Shown here: in pieces, positions 18,748-26,504 of the stretch
Layout: the number at the start of each line of letters is the position of its first letter
Numbering within the stretch: the first letter of the stretch is position 1
Origin: Streptomyces polyasparticus
GTDB lineage: Bacteria > Actinomycetota > Actinomycetes > Streptomycetales > Streptomycetaceae
Length of the DNA: 64,000 bases
NCBI RefSeq assembly: GCF_014493765.1
Contig: NZ_JACTVJ010000018.1
Coordinates: forward strand, 1-64,000
Reading direction: 5' to 3'
Program-made: the position numbers and the translations under genes
Notes under the pieces: model-generated
The model's input: only the letters and a program-made list of their open reading frames with translations
The model's database searches: none
What the model was told of the DNA's origin: nothing

Positions 18748-18784
18748 CCGCCCCACTCGCCCCTTGGAGCGCCCGATGACCGCC
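18721..18784. repeat. 32-bp tandem duplication at the pvsD/pvsE junction
   Basis: Units 18721-18752 and 18753-18784 agree at 29 of 32 positions. Each holds the end of the synthetase gene and an ATGA start/stop overlap. The duplication separated the former direct overlap of the two genes. Because 32 is not a multiple of three, the inserted copy reads in a different frame. Confidence 0.9.
18744..18779 (+). CDS. 11-codon minicistron MTAPLAPWSAR made by duplication
   Basis: The ATG at 18744 overlaps the synthetase stop (ATGA), runs eleven codons and ends at TGA 18777-18779, which again overlaps the decarboxylase ATG (ATGA). Its peptide MTAPLAPWSAR resembles the C-terminal end of the synthetase (SAPLDPWSTR). 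It may relay translational coupling from one enzyme to the next. A function of the peptide itself is not claimed, and translation is inferred. Confidence 0.35.
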   Translation: MTAPLAPWSAR

Positions 18785-19987
18785 CCGACCCCCGCCGTCC
18801 GCGAGCGGATCGACTCCCTGTCCGGCGAGGAACTGCCCGCTTACGTCTACGACTTGGACGCGCTGCGCACCCACGCCCGCGCCGTACGGGCTGCGCTGCC
18901 GCGCCAGGTCGAGCTGTACTACGCGGCGAAGGCGAACCCGGAGCCGGAGATCCTGTCCGCGCTCGGCCCGTACGTGGACGGCTACGAGGTCTCCTCGGGC
19001 GGCGAGCTGACGCATGTCGCCAAGGCGGCGCCAGGCCGTGCGCTGGCGTTCGGCGGGCCCGGCAAGACGCCCGCCGAGATCGCCACGGCGCTGGAACTCG
19101 GCGTCCGGCGCTTCCACGTGGAGAGCGCGTACGAGCTCCGCATGCTGGCGTCGCTGACCGCACGGCACGCCCCGTCCGAGCGGCCGGGCGTGCTCCTGCG
19201 CTTCAACCTCCCGCTGCCCGAAGCTTCCCTGGAGAGCAGCTCCCTGGCGATGGGCGGGCACCCGACCCCGTTCGGCCTCGACCCCACCGAGGCCGACACA
19301 CTCGTCGGGCTCCTGACGGACGGCACGTATCCGCAGCTGGAACTCCTGGGCGTGCACGCCCACTTGGCCAGCGGCCTCGACGCGCCGGCGCTGCTCGCCC
19401 TGGCCCAGTCGGTCGTGACGTGGTCCCTCGACCTGGCCGGACGCCACGGCGTCCGCTTCGGGGAGATCAATGTGGGCGGCGGCATGAACGTGGACTACGC
19501 CCACCCCGCGTCCCGCTTCGACTGGACCGCGTATGGCGAGGGACTTGGCGAACTCCTGGCTCCTCACCCTGACTTGACCCTGCGCATCGAACCCGGCCGG
19601 GCCCTGACCGCGTACTGCGGCTGGTACGCGACCGAGGTCCTCGACGTGAAGCGGAGCCACGGCAAGGAGTTCGCCGTGGTCCGCGGCGGCACCCACCATC
19701 TGCGCACCCCGGCCACGAAGGGCCACGACCAGCCCTGCACGGTGCTGCCCGCGTCCGCGCCGTGGCCCCACCCGTGGCCGCGGCCTTGCGCGCAGGGCGC
19801 CCAGGTCACGTTCGCCGGTCAGCTCTGCACCCCGAAGGACGTCCTCTCCCGCGACGTCCCGGCACCCGGCCTACGGGCCGGCGACCGCGCGGCCTTCGCC
19901 CTGGCGGGCGCGTACGCCTGGAACATCTCGCACCACGATTTCCTGATGCATCCGCGGCCGACGTTCCACTTCCTGGGGAGGGACTGA
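18776..19987 (+). CDS. PLP-dependent decarboxylase (fold III), PvsE/SbnH-like
   Basis: A 403-residue alanine-racemase-fold decarboxylase of the Orn/Lys/DAP family. The PLP lysine is in ELYYAAKANPEPEIL (about Lys50), the phosphate-binding part includes INVGGGMNVDY and RIEPGRALTAYCG, and the second active-site segment is QLCTPKDVLSRDV. In vibrioferrin synthesis PvsE decarboxylates a serine-containing intermediate to an ethanolamine unit. The ATG at 18776 is preferred to an in-frame TTG at 18764 because it sits in the ATGA overlap. It ends the biosynthetic set; no further siderophore gene follows. Confidence 0.88.
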   Translation: MTAPTPAVRERIDSLSGEELPAYVYDLDALRTHARAVRAALPRQVELYYAAKANPEPEILSALGPYVDGYEVSSGGELTHVAKAAPGRALAFGGPGKTPAEIATALELGVRRFHVESAYELRMLASLTARHAPSERPGVLLRFNLPLPEASLESSSLAMGGHPTPFGLDPTEADTLVGLLTDGTYPQLELLGVHAHLASGLDAPALLALAQSVVTWSLDLAGRHGVRFGEINVGGGMNVDYAHPASRFDWTAYGEGLGELLAPHPDLTLRIEPGRALTAYCGWYATEVLDVKRSHGKEFAVVRGGTHHLRTPATKGHDQPCTVLPASAPWPHPWPRPCAQGAQVTFAGQLCTPKDVLSRDVPAPGLRAGDRAAFALAGAYAWNISHHDFLMHPRPTFHFLGRD

Positions 19988-20038
19988 GCAGTCCGGCCGC
20001 CGGTACCCTCGCGGCGGGGAGATCACCTGGGGGGGATC

Positions 20039-20583
20039 ATGAGGATGCGACGGGCTGCTCCGGCCTGCTTCGGCGGGACGGTACTTGCGGCACTGCTGGC
20101 CGCCTGCACCGTGCCGGTGGCGGGCAGCTCCGGGATCTCGGTGACCGAGCACGGGCAGCCGCTCGGGGTCCTGGCCGTCTGCCACGACCACATCGACGGC
20201 GCGACGCTCTACACCGACCGCGAGGAAGCCGCGTCTCAGGGGAGGGCAAGGAGGACACCACGCAGACCGTCGCCTCCTGGTCCCGCGGCACCGAACCCGC
20301 GACCGGCCTGGTGACCTGGCCTCTCGCGGGCCGGCACACGGACTGGCGGGCCGAGAAGCCGCTGCCGTCCGCCCTTGATCCCCTGCGCAGTTACACGCTC
20401 TACGGGTGGACCGAGGGCAACTCCTGGTCGGCGTCCGGTGTGTCGTTCACGACCGCGCACCTCGCCGGGCTGAAGCCGGGCGAGGTGCGCTACGAAGCGG
20501 GCGAGACGGAGGGCGCGGACGCGGAGGGCTACCGGACGGTGAGCCTCGGCGAGTTCCGCGCCGCGGTCTGCGAGGACCGCTGA
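20039..20583 (+). pseudogene. Frameshifted secreted lipoprotein gene
   Basis: The ORF begins with a signal peptide and lipobox (LLAACTVPVAG), with GGGGGG before the ATG, and runs in frame to about 20232. There the sensible protein jumps frame: DREEAAS continues as GEGKEDTTQTVASW and ends AAVCEDR at 20583. Removing one TC of TCTC near 20234-20237 restores a single 180-residue protein (a one-base deletion would serve too). As written, frame 1 stops at 20314 after low-complexity Arg/Pro residues. It is either a recent frameshift or a sequencing error. No known family was recognised. Confidence 0.65.
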
Positions 20584-20591
20584 CGCGGGAC

Positions 20592-21842
20592 TCAGCCCGC
20601 CAGCGGCGCGGCCCCGTCCAGGAGCGCCGCCGCCGTGAAGAGTTCGACGCCCACCGCGATGGCGGACTCGTCCGCGTCGAAGTCGCCCTGGTGGAGGTCG
20701 CACGAGGTGCGTTCGCCCGGGGTGCGGACGCCCAAGCGGGCCATCGCGCCCGGGACGTGCTCCAGGTACCAGGAGAAGTCCTCGCCGCCCAGGCTCTGTT
20801 CGGTGTCCTCCACCGAGCCCGGGCCGCGGCGGGCCACCATCGCGTCGCGCAGGAGCTCGCTGACCACCGGGTCGTTGACGACCGGCGGGACACCGCGGAT
20901 GTAGTTGATGGCTGATTTCGCTCGGTGCAGGTCGGCCACTTCCTGCACCGCCGCGTGCACCAGGTCCGGGGCGGAGCGCCACGCGTCGAGGTCCAGGCAG
21001 CGGACCGTGCCGGAGAGTTCGGCGTGCTGCGGGATCACATTGCAGGCGTGGCCCGCCTCGATACGGCCCCAGGTCACGGCGAGACCGGCCCGCGCGTCGA
21101 CGCGGCGGGCCACCAGCGCGGGCACGTCCGTGGCCACCCGGGCCGCGGCCGTGACCAGGTCGGTGGTCAGGTGCGGGCGGGCCGTGTGCCCGCCGGCGCC
21201 GTCGAGGGCGATCTCCAGGCGGTCGCAGGCCGAGGTGATGGGGCCGTGCCGCAGCCCGATCTTCCCGGCGTCCACCTTCGGGTCGCAGTGCACCGCGATG
21301 ATCTTTCCGACGCCGTCCAGTGCACCGCAGGCGATGGCGTCCGCCGCACCGCCCGGCAGCACCTCCTCGGCCGGCTGGAAGAGCAGCCGTACGGCATGCG
21401 GCAGTTGACCTGCGGCGGCGAGCTCGGCGAGCACCAGGCCCGCGCCCAGGACCGCCGTGGTGTGGACGTCATGGCCGCAGGCGTGCGCGCGGTCGGGGAC
21501 CGTGGAGCGGTACGGCGCCTCGGTCTTGGTGTCCGGGATGGGGAGCGCGTCGATGTCCGCACGGATCGCGAGCATCGGACGGACGCCGTCCCAAGTGCCG
21601 ATGTCACATACGAGGCCGGTGCCCGTGTCGAGCACCCTGGGCGCGAGGCCCGCCGCCTCGAGGCGCTTCTTGAGCGCGGCCGTGGTCCGGAACTCCTGGT
21701 TGCCGAGCTCCGGGTGCATGTGCATATCGCGCCGGAAGGCGATGAGCTCGGCGCGCAGCCGCTCGGGGAGCGCACCGGGCAGAGCTTCCGCGGCTGCGGG
21801 CTCGCCCTCTGAGCCCTCCGCGGGGTCGGTCGTACGGGACAT
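20592..21842 (-). CDS. M20-family amidohydrolase (peptidase M20D type)
   Basis: A 416-residue metal-dependent amidohydrolase related to IAA-amino-acid and hippurate hydrolases. Seen are MHMHPELGNQEF, the metal site HACGHDVHTTAVLGA, LLFQPAEEVLPGGA, the lid domain and the C-terminal SLGGEDFSWYLEHVPGAMARLG. These enzymes hydrolyse N-acyl amino acids; the substrate here is unknown. ATG 21842 (GAGGG about 11 nt upstream) is preferred over the in-frame start at 21878. It converges with the frameshifted lipoprotein gene. Confidence 0.9.
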   Translation of the reverse strand: MSRTTDPAEGSEGEPAAAEALPGALPERLRAELIAFRRDMHMHPELGNQEFRTTAALKKRLEAAGLAPRVLDTGTGLVCDIGTWDGVRPMLAIRADIDALPIPDTKTEAPYRSTVPDRAHACGHDVHTTAVLGAGLVLAELAAAGQLPHAVRLLFQPAEEVLPGGAADAIACGALDGVGKIIAVHCDPKVDAGKIGLRHGPITSACDRLEIALDGAGGHTARPHLTTDLVTAAARVATDVPALVARRVDARAGLAVTWGRIEAGHACNVIPQHAELSGTVRCLDLDAWRSAPDLVHAAVQEVADLHRAKSAINYIRGVPPVVNDPVVSELLRDAMVARRGPGSVEDTEQSLGGEDFSWYLEHVPGAMARLGVRTPGERTSCDLHQGDFDADESAIAVGVELFTAAALLDGAAPLAG

Positions 21843-22108
21843 CAGTTGGTTCACCCTCGCAAGCGTAAGGCGATGCAAGGGCCAACTAAGCCTCGATCAA
21901 CAAAACTTCAGCCAGATTGGGGTAAGAAAATCTGGACGCTTGTGCATACCTGCACCGTATGAGGGGTAAGAAATTTTGCTTCACTCCGGCGGTGTGGCCC
22001 TGTCGTCACACCTGCCCGTGTACCCACCCGTGTCGGATCCATTGACAGGGCGCTGCGCCGCCCCGACGCTACCGACCAGTCAGTATTGGAATCGGTTGCG
22101 TACGGGGA

Positions 22109-23080
22109 GTGGAGGCAGGCGTGGGGGAGCAGGCGCACACGGCGGTACGTGGCGGCGGACCGCTGCGGAGCGGCAGAACGCGGCGAGGGGCGCTCGGCGC
22201 GCTGGCGGCCGGCGGAGCGGCGGCGCTGCTCGTCGCGGGTACGGCGGTCCCGGCGCAGGCCGGCCAGAGCGGGGCCGACGGCCGGCACGGACAGCACCGC
22301 GGCGAGCGCTATGTCGCGCTCGGCGACTCGTACACCTCGGGCCCCGGCATCCCGGACCAGGTGGACGCCAACTGCGCGCGTTCCAATCGCAATTACCCCT
22401 CGGTGGCGTCCTGGGTGCTGCGGCCCGCGTCGTTCAAGGACGTGAGCTGCGGCGGTGCGACCACCGTGCACATGTGGCAGCAGCAGGGCACCAACCCGCC
22501 GCAGCTGGACGCGCTCGACAAGCGGACCACGCTCGTGACGGTCGGGATCGGCGGCAACGACATCGGCTTCGGCGAGATCGTCGGCACCTGCACCCGGCTC
22601 AGCTTCACGGACCCGTACGGCAACCCGTGCACCAAGCAGTACACGGCGGGCGGCACCGACCAGTTGGCGGCGCGGATCGCGGACACCGCGCCCAAGATCG
22701 AGAAGGTCATCGACGCGATCCACGACCGCGCGCCGCGGGCCCGGGTGTACGTCGTCGGCTACCCGGTCATCGTCCCGGAGAGCGGCAAGGGCTGCTGGCC
22801 GTACGTCCAGCTGGCCGAGGGCGACGTCCCGTACATGCGCGACACCGGCAAGCGCCTGAACGCGATGCTGCGCGACGTGGCCCGCGACAACCGCGCCCGC
22901 TTCGTGGACACGTACACCCCGACGATCGGCCACGACGTCTGCCAGGCCCCCGACACGCGCTGGGTCGAGCCCTTGCAGCCGACCAGCCCGGCGGCCCCGT
23001 ACCACCCGAACGCGAAGGGTGAGGCGGCGATGGCGGGGGCGCTGCTTCGGACCATCTGGCGGCACGGTCACGGCCACTGA
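22109..23080 (+). CDS. Secreted SGNH/GDSL-family esterase or lipase
   Basis: A 323-residue exported hydrolase. An Arg-rich N-terminus and hydrophobic segment with AQA suggest Sec or Tat export. The mature enzyme has the SGNH blocks: I ALGDSYTSG (Ser about 74), II with SCGGATT, III VTVGIGGNDIGF, and V HPNAKGE (catalytic His). Six cysteines in pairs fit the disulfide-rich streptomycete lipases. GTG 22109 follows ACGGGGA closely; GTG 22121 is an alternative. A strong terminator follows. The 21843-22108 gap is relatively AT-rich and holds two GGGGTAAGAAA repeats 44 bp apart (21919 and 21963), perhaps promoter-related. Confidence 0.88.
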   Translation: MEAGVGEQAHTAVRGGGPLRSGRTRRGALGALAAGGAAALLVAGTAVPAQAGQSGADGRHGQHRGERYVALGDSYTSGPGIPDQVDANCARSNRNYPSVASWVLRPASFKDVSCGGATTVHMWQQQGTNPPQLDALDKRTTLVTVGIGGNDIGFGEIVGTCTRLSFTDPYGNPCTKQYTAGGTDQLAARIADTAPKIEKVIDAIHDRAPRARVYVVGYPVIVPESGKGCWPYVQLAEGDVPYMRDTGKRLNAMLRDVARDNRARFVDTYTPTIGHDVCQAPDTRWVEPLQPTSPAAPYHPNAKGEAAMAGALLRTIWRHGHGH

Positions 23081-23096
23081 GGCCCGCGGGGCGGCG

Positions 23097-23129
23097 ATAC
23101 GGGCGGTCACGTGAAGTGACCGCCCGTAT
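23097..23129 (+). terminator. Perfect 14-bp hairpin after esterase gene
   Basis: ATACGGGCGGTCAC (23097-23110) pairs fully with GTGACCGCCCGTAT (23116-23129) across a GTGAA loop, 17 bp beyond the esterase stop. The following 185 bp to the HTH gene show no convincing gene. Confidence 0.8.
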
Positions 23130-23314
23130 ACGGAAGTTGATGTACGGCAAGCGCTGAACGGCCCCCGAGCCGGCTGGCACCAGCGGCGAGGGCCTTCACT
23201 TCGAGACGCGCCAGAGCGACGAGGTGCTCAGGGCACAGCGGGCGCAGAAGCTGTGCGAATCCGAGCACCCTCCTGCCGGCGACCACCACGTCCACAGTGG
23301 ACCCAGGAGGGCTC

Positions 23315-23623
23315 ATGAGCCGCGGTTACCACACCAGCTGGAAGGTCCCGCCCGAGCGCCGCGAGGACCCCGCCTACCGGGCCGCAGGGCGCCGTATGGA
23401 CTTCGCGCGGGCGGTGTACGAGCGGCGGGCGGCGCTGGGGTGGGATGTGGCGGAGCTCGCTCGGCGGGCCGGGATGGCCGACGCGGACATCGAGGCCATC
23501 GAGGAGAGCGCCGTGGAGCCGACGCTCGAGCTCATCGAGCGGCCGGCTGCCGCGCTGGAGTCGGGTGCCAGCAACGATCCCGGCCGCACGCCGGAGTTCC
23601 GGTTCGGGGAACGGGCTGCCTGA
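23315..23623 (+). CDS. XRE-type helix-turn-helix protein
   Basis: A 102-residue small DNA-binding protein. The Cro/C1-type HTH covers about residues 28-75 (RRMDFARAVYERRAAL, WDVAELARRAGMADADIEAIEES, TLELIERPAAALE). The ATG at 23315 has an excellent AGGAGG seven bases upstream, so the in-frame GTG at 23297 is rejected. Such solo HTH proteins often act as antitoxins beside a small toxin gene, but no convincing partner is visible on either side. The target is unknown. Confidence 0.75.
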   Translation: MSRGYHTSWKVPPERREDPAYRAAGRRMDFARAVYERRAALGWDVAELARRAGMADADIEAIEESAVEPTLELIERPAAALESGASNDPGRTPEFRFGERAA

Positions 23624-23673
23624 CCGCTGGTGACCGAGCCCGAGTCAGTCGTCCGTGGATCGGCGCGTTGACC

Positions 23674-24331
23674 TCACGACGCAGGCCGGTCCATCGCGGT
23701 CACCCACCCCCGGGCCTGTGCGTCATCAAGGGTGCGGGCGGTCGTGAGGGCGCGGTCGAGGAGGGCGTGCAGGTGCGGCGGGCAGTGGCTCCGGGGCCGC
23801 GGGAGCTCGTGCATCAGCCGCCGCTGCAGCCGCACGTTCTCCGTCGTGGCGAAGAGTGTCAGGGCCGCCTCCAGCCAGGCCGCCACGGCGTCGCGTGACG
23901 CGTCGAGTGCGGGGTCGCGTACGCCGTCGGGGCCGTAGGCCGGGGAGCGGTCCCGCCGCACCGGCACCCCCGCGCAGTACCAGGCGCGCATGGCCCCCAT
24001 GCGTTCCGCGTCCGTGCCGGTCCGCAGGTACGCGACCAGCGCCCACAGAACGCGCCGCCGCCCGAAGGCGTACACGGCAGGCTCGACGAACCAGAGGCAG
24101 AAGCTCGGGTCCGGGTCGTACACGGCCGCCGCCATCAAGGGTTCGAACAACTCCTCGGGCAGAGCGGCCCGTTCGAGCAGCGGCTTGCGCGCGGCGCCGG
24201 CGAGGCGGCGTGCCCCGCCGGCGTTCGTCCGACTCGGGGGCCGGCTCCTCGATCCCCAGCAGCCGTACCACTTCAGTGGCGCACGACAGGAAGGTGCGTG
24301 CCTCGGAGGGGAGTTCGTGCTCAGCGGTCAC
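23674..24331 (-). pseudogene. Frameshifted hypothetical protein
   Basis: The start at 24331 gives MTAEHELPSEARTFLSC through VVRLLGIEEPAPESDERR, then nonsense. The good protein resumes in another frame as ARRLAGAARKPLLERA and FEPLMAAAVYDPDPSFCLWF to the stop at 23674. Changing the G4 run (forward C4 at 24213-24216) to G3 joins both into one protein of about 219 residues. It is mostly helical with a conserved-looking core. It may be a sequencing error in a homopolymer or a true frameshift. The family was not recognised. Confidence 0.6.
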
Positions 24332-24379
24332 CCCGGCATTCTGGCCGGATGACCCGGCGGATGGTACGGGCGAGTGCGG

Positions 24380-25513
24380 CTACGCCGTGCCCACCGACCG
24401 CAACCGGTGCACATCGCGGGCCGTACCCGTCACCCCCGAGAGGAAGCCCTGCGCCCGGGGTGAGGCGTGCGAGGTGAGCCAGGACGGGTCGATGTCGCAG
24501 ACGGCGACCTCCACACCCGTGCCCGCCAGAGCGAGCGGCAGGGTGTGGACGACCGTGGAGGGGAAGCTCAGGATGCGGTGGCCGATGGGGCCTCTGCGGG
24601 CGATGAGTTCCAGGGGCAGGTCGGGGCGGACGATCTCCAGGCCAGTCTCCACCGCGAGGCGGTGCAGCTTGGCCGTGGACTCGCGGCGGTGCGCGAAGTA
24701 GCGGGTCGCTCCGTGGGCGGCGGCGAGTGCGGCGACCGCGGTGAGGTAGTGGTCCGCGTCGACCACGCCCGTCTCGACGAGCGAGGTGCCCACCAGGTCG
24801 GCGCCCTTGGTGATGCGGGGCGGTCCGAAGCGGGTGCGGGTCCAGGTGAAGTTGTTCTCGACGAGCTCGATGCCCTCGGGCGCGGCCTGCACCGGCATGG
24901 AGGAGAACACCGAGACCGTACGGGAGGACGAGCCCGGTGTGAGACGGCGGCGCGCGGCCGCCGAGAACGGTGCGAAGGCGAGGTCGCGCGGCCCGGGCCG
25001 GCCGCCACGCCGATGCCAGCGCACCAGCCGTTCGCCGCCCGCCAGTTGGGACAGGAACTCCATCGTGGCGGTGCCGTCGTCGACCACCACGATGTCCCGT
25101 GCGCGGGTCAGGGTGAGCAGCAGCTGTACGTAGCGGCTGAACGGGTCGCCGATCACGACGCGCCCCGCCTTGCGCAGCAGCCGGCTGAGGCCGCCGATCG
25201 TCTGGAGCGGCGCCAGCGGGCCCTCGCGGGCCTCCTCCCAGCGCACGATGTGGCCCTCGCCGCGGGCGAGTTCGGCCATGCGGCGCAGCTGGCCGCGGGT
25301 CATCGGGTCCGTCGGGGACAGGACGACGACCGTCGTCCGGGCACCGCCGCCGGCCCCGTGCGCCCACTCCAGGATGTTGAGCAGCTGTACGGGGCTCTCG
25401 ACGAAGGCGAGGACCGGGGCGGCGGACCCGGCGCGATCCCGCCCGGGCGCCGGGGCCCCCGCATCCGCCGGCCGTGCGGCGGCGGATGCGGCGGACCCGT
25501 CTGTGGACGTCAT
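24380..25513 (-). CDS. Polysialyltransferase/capsular transferase-like protein
   Basis: A 377-residue cytoplasmic protein with a disordered Ala/Pro-rich N-terminus and then a GT-B-like fold starting VLAFVESPVQLLNILEW. Later it carries VVIGDPFSRYVQ, VVVDDGTATMEFL, YFAHRRESTAKLHRL and PSTVVHTLPLAL. The HRRES...K and (F)PSTVVHTLP blocks resemble bacterial polysialyltransferase-type (GT52/GT38-like) sequences, where His and Ser residues bind the CMP-sugar. It lies just 3' of the NeuB-like gene, so transfer of a nonulosonic acid is the likely role. Membership was judged by eye. Confidence 0.6.
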   Translation of the reverse strand: MTSTDGSAASAAARPADAGAPAPGRDRAGSAAPVLAFVESPVQLLNILEWAHGAGGGARTTVVVLSPTDPMTRGQLRRMAELARGEGHIVRWEEAREGPLAPLQTIGGLSRLLRKAGRVVIGDPFSRYVQLLLTLTRARDIVVVDDGTATMEFLSQLAGGERLVRWHRRGGRPGPRDLAFAPFSAAARRRLTPGSSSRTVSVFSSMPVQAAPEGIELVENNFTWTRTRFGPPRITKGADLVGTSLVETGVVDADHYLTAVAALAAAHGATRYFAHRRESTAKLHRLAVETGLEIVRPDLPLELIARRGPIGHRILSFPSTVVHTLPLALAGTGVEVAVCDIDPSWLTSHASPRAQGFLSGVTGTARDVHRLRSVGTA

Positions 25514-25539
25514 GACGTCACCGTCGAAGGAGGCGGCCG

Positions 25540-26466
25540 TCAGACCGCGACCGGCTCGCGGTCACCGGCGTCGGCGACGACACCCTGGACGCGGCGCAGC
25601 TTCTTCATCGGGCCGAGCTCCGACTCGTAGACCTTCTTGACGCCGTCACCGAGCGAGGCCTCGATCGTGCGGATGTCGCGCACCAGGCGCGTGAGGCCCC
25701 CCGGCTCCACGGACGCGGCCTGGTCCGAGCCCCACATGGCGCGGTCGAGGGTGATGTGACGCTCGACGAAGGTGGCGCCGAGCGCGACCGCGGCGAGCGT
25801 GGTCTGCAGACCGGTCTCGTGGCCGGAGTAGCCGATCGGGACGTTCGGGTACTCGGCCTGCAGGGTGTTGATGACGCGCAGGTTCAGCTCCTCCGCCTTC
25901 GCCGGGTAGGTCGACGTGGCGTGGCAGAGAAGGATGTTGTCCGAGCCGAGGACCTCGACGGCGTGACGGATCTGGCGCGGGGTCGACATGCCGGTGGAGA
26001 GGATGATCGTGCGGCCGGTGGCGCGCAGCGAGCGGAGCAGCTCGTCGTCCGTGAGGGAGGCGGAGGCGACCTTGTGGGCCGGCAGGTCGAACTTCTCCAG
26101 GAACGCGACGGCCTCGGTGTCCCACGGCGAGGCGAACCAGTCGATGCCGCGCTTCTTGCAGTGCTCGTCGATGGCGCGGTACTCGGACTCGCCGAACTCG
26201 ACGCGGTGGCGGTAGTCGATGTAGGTCATCCGGCCCCAGGGGGTGTCGCGCTCGATGTCCCACTGGTCGCGCGGGGTGCAGATCTCCGGGGTGCGCTTCT
26301 GGAACTTCACCGCGTCGCAGCCGGCGTCGGCGGCCGCGTCGATCAGGGCGAAGGCGTTCTCGAGGTCGCCGTTGTGGTTGATGCCGATCTCACCGGTGAC
26401 GTAGACGGGGCGGCCGGGGCCCGCGGTCTTCTTGCCGAGGGTGCGCAGACGGGACGTGCTGGTCAT
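25540..26466 (-). CDS. NeuB-like nonulosonic acid synthase without SAF domain
   Basis: A 308-residue TIM-barrel synthase that condenses PEP with a mannose-type sugar to give a nonulosonic acid (Neu5Ac, Kdn or similar). Blocks are VTGEIGINHNGDLENAF, AVKFQKRTPEICTP, WFASPWDTEAVAFLE, KVASASLTDDELLR, STGMSTPRQIR, LLCHATSTYPA, IGYSGHETGLQTTLAAVALGA and VERHITLDRAMWGSDQAAS. Classic NeuB proteins (about 345 residues) end in an antifreeze-like SAF domain; this one stops after the barrel. It is followed by the transferase-like gene and preceded by the NeuA-HAD fusion on the same strand. Confidence 0.93.
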   Translation of the reverse strand: MTSTSRLRTLGKKTAGPGRPVYVTGEIGINHNGDLENAFALIDAAADAGCDAVKFQKRTPEICTPRDQWDIERDTPWGRMTYIDYRHRVEFGESEYRAIDEHCKKRGIDWFASPWDTEAVAFLEKFDLPAHKVASASLTDDELLRSLRATGRTIILSTGMSTPRQIRHAVEVLGSDNILLCHATSTYPAKAEELNLRVINTLQAEYPNVPIGYSGHETGLQTTLAAVALGATFVERHITLDRAMWGSDQAASVEPGGLTRLVRDIRTIEASLGDGVKKVYESELGPMKKLRRVQGVVADAGDREPVAV

Positions 26467-26504
26467 GGCAGGTGTTTCCTAACTGGGTTACCGGAACGGG
26501 GAGT

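Noticed and set aside
12711-19987. Desferrioxamine or staphyloferrin B identity of the siderophore genes
   Set aside because: No lysine monooxygenase/acyltransferase pair as in des, and only two NIS synthetases plus an ATP-grasp ligase rather than the sbn set; family order fits pvs best.
23107-23316. A 69-codon minus-strand ORF beside the HTH gene as a toxin partner
   Set aside because: Overlaps the terminator of the esterase gene, no Shine-Dalgarno, no known toxin motif.
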